A stretch of 64,000 nucleotides of DNA from Pandoraea sp. GTDB taxonomy: Bacteria; Pseudomonadota; Gammaproteobacteria; Burkholderiales; Burkholderiaceae. Of the stretch, positions 60,562-64,000 are shown one piece after another. The position numbers and the translations under genes are program-made. The number at the start of each line of letters is the position of its first letter. The stretch's first letter is position 1. Location of the stretch: assembly GCA_031291335.1 (NCBI GenBank), contig JARLJF010000020.1, positions 1 through 64,000 of the forward strand. The letters run 5' to 3'. The notes beneath the pieces are model-generated. The model had not been told where the DNA came from. It worked only from the letters and a program-made list of their open reading frames with translations, and made no database searches.

Positions 60562-61485
60562 TTATGCTCCTGCGCGCTGTAATACTCGTTCGCCACCAAA
60601 CGCATGCGGGCGCGGTGCGTCGACACGCTCGCGCAGCAACGCCACGGCGCGTTGCGCGCGTGCCGAGAGCGGCCATTCGGCGCGATGGATCAACCACAGC
60701 GTGTCGACTACCGGCGGACCGCAGTCCACCACACGAATGGCGTCCTGCGAGGCAAACGCCTGTCGCGCGTACTGCGGAATGATGGTGAAGCCCAGACCGC
60801 GCGCCACGTATTCGAGAATCAGGCTGATCTGGTTTGTGCAGCCCTTGCACGGCAGGCTCTGCACGCCCGGATTGCCCGGGAAGCGGCGGCTGAGCAAGCG
60901 CGTCGACATGGCCTCGCCATCGGGATGATCGATGTACCCGATGCGCTTCAGGTCTTCCCATGTGTGCACGTCTTCCCCGGCGGGGACTACCAGTTCGAGC
61001 GGCTCCTGCGTGAACGGGGTGGCGGCCAGCCGGGGATCGTCAGGGCGTAACGTCACCAGTCCGAGTTCGAAATGGTTCTGCAGCACGCCTTCAAGCACTT
61101 CGCGGTCGGGGGCGAAGCGATGACGGACGGCCATCGCCGGGTTGGCCTTCTGCATGTCGAGCAGGATCGGACACAGGTACAGCCCGATGCTGCCCGGCGT
61201 GATGAGGGTGATGACGCCGCATTCCTCGTTTGCATCGTCCAGACGCGAGCGCAAATGCCGGGCCGCGCACTCGACTTCCAGACAGTAGGTCAACAGCGCC
61301 TGTCCCGCCGGCGTGAGTTCCACCGCACGGGGGCGCCGCACGAGCAACGGCCCGAACGCTTCCTCGAGATGCTTCACATGCTGGCTGACGGCCGCCTGCG
61401 TGAGACCGAGCCGATCGGCGGTGCGGGTGAAGTTACCCAGCTCCGCGAGCGTAGCGAACGATTTGAGCCACTGGGGATTTACCAT
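60562..61485 (-). CDS. LysR-family transcriptional regulator
   Basis: A 307-aa LysR regulator with HTH WLKSFATLAELGNFTRTADRLGLTQAAVSQHVKHLEE and a normal effector domain. It is divergent from the old yellow enzyme gene; a 15-bp symmetric box at 61495-61509 (T-N11-A inside) lies 9 bp before its start codon. A pair of this kind often responds to reactive unsaturated compounds (inference). The longer gap on its other side holds nothing recognisable. Confidence 0.86.
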   Translation of the reverse strand: MVNPQWLKSFATLAELGNFTRTADRLGLTQAAVSQHVKHLEEAFGPLLVRRPRAVELTPAGQALLTYCLEVECAARHLRSRLDDANEECGVITLITPGSIGLYLCPILLDMQKANPAMAVRHRFAPDREVLEGVLQNHFELGLVTLRPDDPRLAATPFTQEPLELVVPAGEDVHTWEDLKRIGYIDHPDGEAMSTRLLSRRFPGNPGVQSLPCKGCTNQISLILEYVARGLGFTIIPQYARQAFASQDAIRVVDCGPPVVDTLWLIHRAEWPLSARAQRAVALLRERVDAPRPHAFGGERVLQRAGA

Positions 61486-61494
61486 AATGAACTG

Positions 61495-61509
61495 TTATCG
61501 ATTTGATAA
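61495..61509. promoter_or_regulatory. LysR-type regulator box
   Basis: Perfect TTATC, five bases, GATAA, which contains the T-N11-A pattern of LysR sites. It stands between the LysR gene and the old yellow enzyme gene. Confidence 0.6.
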
Positions 61510-61676
61510 TGTGCAGATGGTTTTCATTATAGCGATGTGAGACTAACATTGCTGCTGTCGGCCATTACCGGTCGAGGCGCTGCAAAACGTGGAAACGTCG
61601 AAACGTTGAAATGCTGCCGCGAGCTACGCGCTCCGCCAGCCGGCGCCGCTTTCCCTGACTCCCTAGAGAACCCCCC

Positions 61677-62786
61677 ATGTCTGCCCTGTTTTCCCCGTTC
61701 GAGCTGAAAAGCGTCAAGCTGCGCAACCGCGTGGCCATTCCGCCAATGTGCCAATACAGCGCCGTCGACGGTGTCACCAACGATTGGCATCTGGCCCATT
61801 ACGCCAGTCTGGCGCGTGGTGGTGCCGGGCTGGTGATCGTCGAAGCGACTGCCGTCTCGCCCGAAGGCCGTATCACGCCCGGATGCACGGGGCTGTGGAA
61901 CGACGAGCAAGCACAAGGCATGGCGCGTATCGCGTCGGCGATCAAGGCGCATGGCGCCGTGCCCGGCATTCAGATCGCCCACGCCGGTCGTAAGGCCAGT
62001 GCCAACCGCCCGTGGGAAGGTGACGACCACATCGGCGAGGACGACCCGCGCGGCTGGTCGACGGTGTCGCCGTCCGCAGTGCCGTTCGGTGGAAATCTCG
62101 GTAAGGTGCCGAAGGCGATGACCTTCGACGATATCGAACGCGTGAAGGCCGACTTCGTGGCGGCAGCACGCCGTGCGTTAGCAGCCGGCTTCGAATGGCT
62201 GGAACTGCACTTTGCCCACGGTTATCTGGCGCAGAGCTTCTTCTCGCTGCACGCGAACCATCGCGACGATGCCTACGGTGGCGATCTCGCCGGCCGCAGC
62301 CGCTTTCTGCTCGAGACGCTCGCCGCAGTGCGTGACGTGTGGCCCGAGCATCTGCCGCTCACGGCGCGTTTCGGTGTGATCGAGTACGACGGTCGCGACG
62401 AACAGACGCTGGCGGAATCGATCACGCTCACGCGTCAGATGCGTGAAGGCGGTCTCGATCTGCTGAACGTGAGCGTCGGCTTCTCGACGCCTGCCGCGAA
62501 GATCCCCTGGGGGTCGGCGTTCCTTGCACCGATTGCCGAACGCGTCAAGAACGAAGCCGGCATTGCCGTGGCGTCGTCGTGGGGCATTGACGATCCGCAC
62601 GCGGCCAATCGTGTGGTGGCCGATAGCCAGATGGATCTCGTGATGATCGGCCGCGCATTGCTGGCCAACCCGCACTGGCCGTATTACGCGGCGCGCGAAC
62701 TCGATGTGGCGCGTCCGTCGTGGGTGCTGCCCGCGCCGTATGCTCACTGGCTCGAACGCTATCAGGTGCAACGCACGGCCAGTTAA
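61677..62786 (+). CDS. Old yellow enzyme family ene-reductase (YqjM class)
   Basis: A 369-aa FMN-dependent NADPH:flavin oxidoreductase. The class III signature Cys25 (PPMCQYSAV) and the substrate-binding pair His178/His181 (LHFAHGYL) are those of YqjM-type enzymes; SRFLLETLAAVR and QMDLVMIGRALLANPHWP are also present. Reduces activated C=C bonds of quinones, enones and nitro compounds. Divergent LysR regulator, and 12 bp from the convergent EAL gene. Length is normal for the class. Confidence 0.93.
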   Translation: MSALFSPFELKSVKLRNRVAIPPMCQYSAVDGVTNDWHLAHYASLARGGAGLVIVEATAVSPEGRITPGCTGLWNDEQAQGMARIASAIKAHGAVPGIQIAHAGRKASANRPWEGDDHIGEDDPRGWSTVSPSAVPFGGNLGKVPKAMTFDDIERVKADFVAAARRALAAGFEWLELHFAHGYLAQSFFSLHANHRDDAYGGDLAGRSRFLLETLAAVRDVWPEHLPLTARFGVIEYDGRDEQTLAESITLTRQMREGGLDLLNVSVGFSTPAAKIPWGSAFLAPIAERVKNEAGIAVASSWGIDDPHAANRVVADSQMDLVMIGRALLANPHWPYYAARELDVARPSWVLPAPYAHWLERYQVQRTAS

Positions 62787-62798
62787 GGGGCTATTGCG

Positions 62799-64000
62799 TT
62801 ACCAGTTGATATCGACGCAGAGCACGTGCAGGCCCTGTTTGGCGGGCGTGGCAATCGAGGCTGTCACGCAAAGATGCGCCTCGTTGATCGAGAGGTAGGG
62901 CGGGGTGAAGTGCACCTCGCCGGGCGCGCGCATGGCTTCGATGAAGTACGGCCGCCGCGCCCAGTTCGCGCCCTCCGAATGCAGCAGCGGACGGAAGCGT
63001 TTGGCGCGCTGCGACGAATGGCTGTGCGGTAGCACGTTGTCGCCGATCTGGCGGCCGAGGGCGTCGAGCAGGAAGCAGCGCGCCGCATCGGGCAGCGCCA
63101 GCAGGTCATGCGTCGCCTGTTCGATGTCCTGACCCTGCGCGATGCGTGCCGCTGCCGATTCGATGCCCGCCACATACGGGGCGAGGCGCAGATGCTCGGC
63201 CCGCTCGCGTTCGACCAGTTGCGTGCGCAGGGCTGACGAGAGCGCGTCCATGCGCTCGGCGGCCACCTTCGGTGGCACGGGATCGACGTCGGGCGCTGCG
63301 AAGTATTGTCCTTGCACGAAGTCGACGTTGCACTCCAGGGCGAGCAGCGCTTCACGATCCGTCGTGAGCCCGCACATCATCACCAGTTGTCCCGATTCGT
63401 GCAGCAGCGACACGAGGCCAGGCAGCACGCGGGCCAGATGCGACTGCTCCGTCGCCTGCGCGAGAATGCCGCGATCGAGTGCGACGATGTCGGGCCGCAG
63501 ATCCCATACCCGGTCGATGTTCGAATGCTTGGCGCCGAAGCCGCCCAGTGCAATGAGGAAGCCCGCCTTGCGCAGGCTGCCGACGATCGCGCCAAAGCGC
63601 GGTGTGTCGCCACCGGCCTGCTCCGGTACCTCGAGCACGACGCGCTGCGGCGACAGTCCGATGGTTTTGAGCGTGGCGATAAGCGCGTCGCCGTAGACCG
63701 TGTCCATCAATGCGGCGGGGTGCAGGCTCAGGAAGAGCCACGACTCGCGACTGTCGAATTCGCAGAAGTTGCCCAGATGCAGCGATTCGGCCAGCCGGCC
63801 GAGTTCGAGCATGTCGCCGTGACGCGCCGCCAGCGTGAAGACTTCGTGCGACGGCACATGACGCCCTTCGGCGTCGTGCGCGCGCAGCGAGGCGTGGTAG
63901 CCGATGGCGCGCCGGTGCGAGACCGAGAACACGGGCTGAAAGACGCTGCAAATCGTGAAGTCGCCGTAAATGACGATGCGTCGGCCGTCTTCGGCCGCCG
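62799..64000 (-). CDS. EAL-domain protein with degenerate catalytic motifs, 5' end outside the window
   Basis: At least 400 codons, open through the right edge, so the start is missing. Residues after the edge read as the start of an EAL domain (SVFQPVFSVSHRRAIGYHASLRA). The EAL triplet is replaced by YHASL and the DDFG motif by GGFGAKHSN, so cyclic-di-GMP hydrolysis is most unlikely. The C-terminal part (about the last 130 residues, CFLLDALGRQIGDNVL to VLCVDINW) looks like a Cache/YkuI-C sensor fold. It may bind c-di-GMP or act as a protein partner. Convergent with the old yellow enzyme gene, 12 bp apart. Confidence 0.85.
   Translation of the reverse strand, partial: AAEDGRRIVIYGDFTICSVFQPVFSVSHRRAIGYHASLRAHDAEGRHVPSHEVFTLAARHGDMLELGRLAESLHLGNFCEFDSRESWLFLSLHPAALMDTVYGDALIATLKTIGLSPQRVVLEVPEQAGGDTPRFGAIVGSLRKAGFLIALGGFGAKHSNIDRVWDLRPDIVALDRGILAQATEQSHLARVLPGLVSLLHESGQLVMMCGLTTDREALLALECNVDFVQGQYFAAPDVDPVPPKVAAERMDALSSALRTQLVERERAEHLRLAPYVAGIESAAARIAQGQDIEQATHDLLALPDAARCFLLDALGRQIGDNVLPHSHSSQRAKRFRPLLHSEGANWARRPYFIEAMRAPGEVHFTPPYLSINEAHLCVTASIATPAKQGLHVLCVDINW

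Overview
The window is high-GC DNA with dense genes, short intergenic gaps and strong G/C third-position bias. It looks like the chromosome of a beta-proteobacterium of the Burkholderiaceae, most like Pandoraea. That assignment is inferred from gene content (PcaIJF, AAHS carriers, OpgG/BglX, FdsR-like regulator, DUF2783 module); no rRNA or tRNA is visible to prove it. I find 50 protein genes, one leader peptide, one decayed transporter gene, ten hairpin terminators and about a dozen operator or promoter sites.

Region 1-5.8 kb looks accessory: about 1.1 kb without a convincing gene, then a soluble hybrid-type histidine kinase, a two-HTH DNA-binding protein and a large metzincin metalloprotease, all in less GC-rich DNA than the rest. 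Region 6-16.3 kb holds ordinary metabolic genes: MHS transporter, aspartoacylase-like enzyme, patatin plus GntP permease, HxlR regulator with a divergent flavin monooxygenase, DadA-like oxidase, aldo-keto reductase and cytochrome b561. Region 16.4-20.5 kb holds a TonB-dependent receptor with a DUF2946 protein (probably metal-linked) and ompW behind a perfect FNR/ANR box. Region 20.8-29 kb holds PBP1a, an FdsR-like LysR regulator, a methyltransferase, NAD-dependent formate dehydrogenase, a frameshifted glutathione transferase and a chloroperoxidase-like hydrolase.

Region 29-34 kb is an aromatic amino acid catabolism block: hppD, aromatic permease and aromatic aminotransferase on one strand, with a divergent Lrp regulator. 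Next come a decayed MFS gene and leuA behind a leucine-rich leader peptide and an intrinsic terminator (attenuation). Region 36.6-40.4 kb is the lower beta-ketoadipate operon pcaI-pcaJ-pcaF with divergent pcaR and a perfect 15-bp-arm operator. Region 40.5-45.5 kb is a poorly characterised module: metallo-beta-lactamase-fold protein, FAD monooxygenase and DUF2783 protein on one strand, and two overlapping IclR-family regulators on the other.

Region 45.6-64 kb holds a lipoprotein histidine acid phosphatase, a hydrolase/MarR pair behind a 19-bp repeated operator, a small secreted repeat protein resembling amyloid-type adhesins, an aromatic-acid MFS carrier, opgG divergent from bglX, dmlR-like/dmlA for D-malate or tartrate, a sulfur-scavenging type flavin monooxygenase with a divergent sulfonate-type binding protein, a LysR/old-yellow-enzyme pair, and a degenerate EAL protein cut by the right edge.

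The most informative regulatory finds are the leuA attenuator, the PcaR operator, the MarR double operator, a SoxR/MerR-like promoter before the methyltransferase, and the tandem IclR pair with its shared intergenic palindrome.
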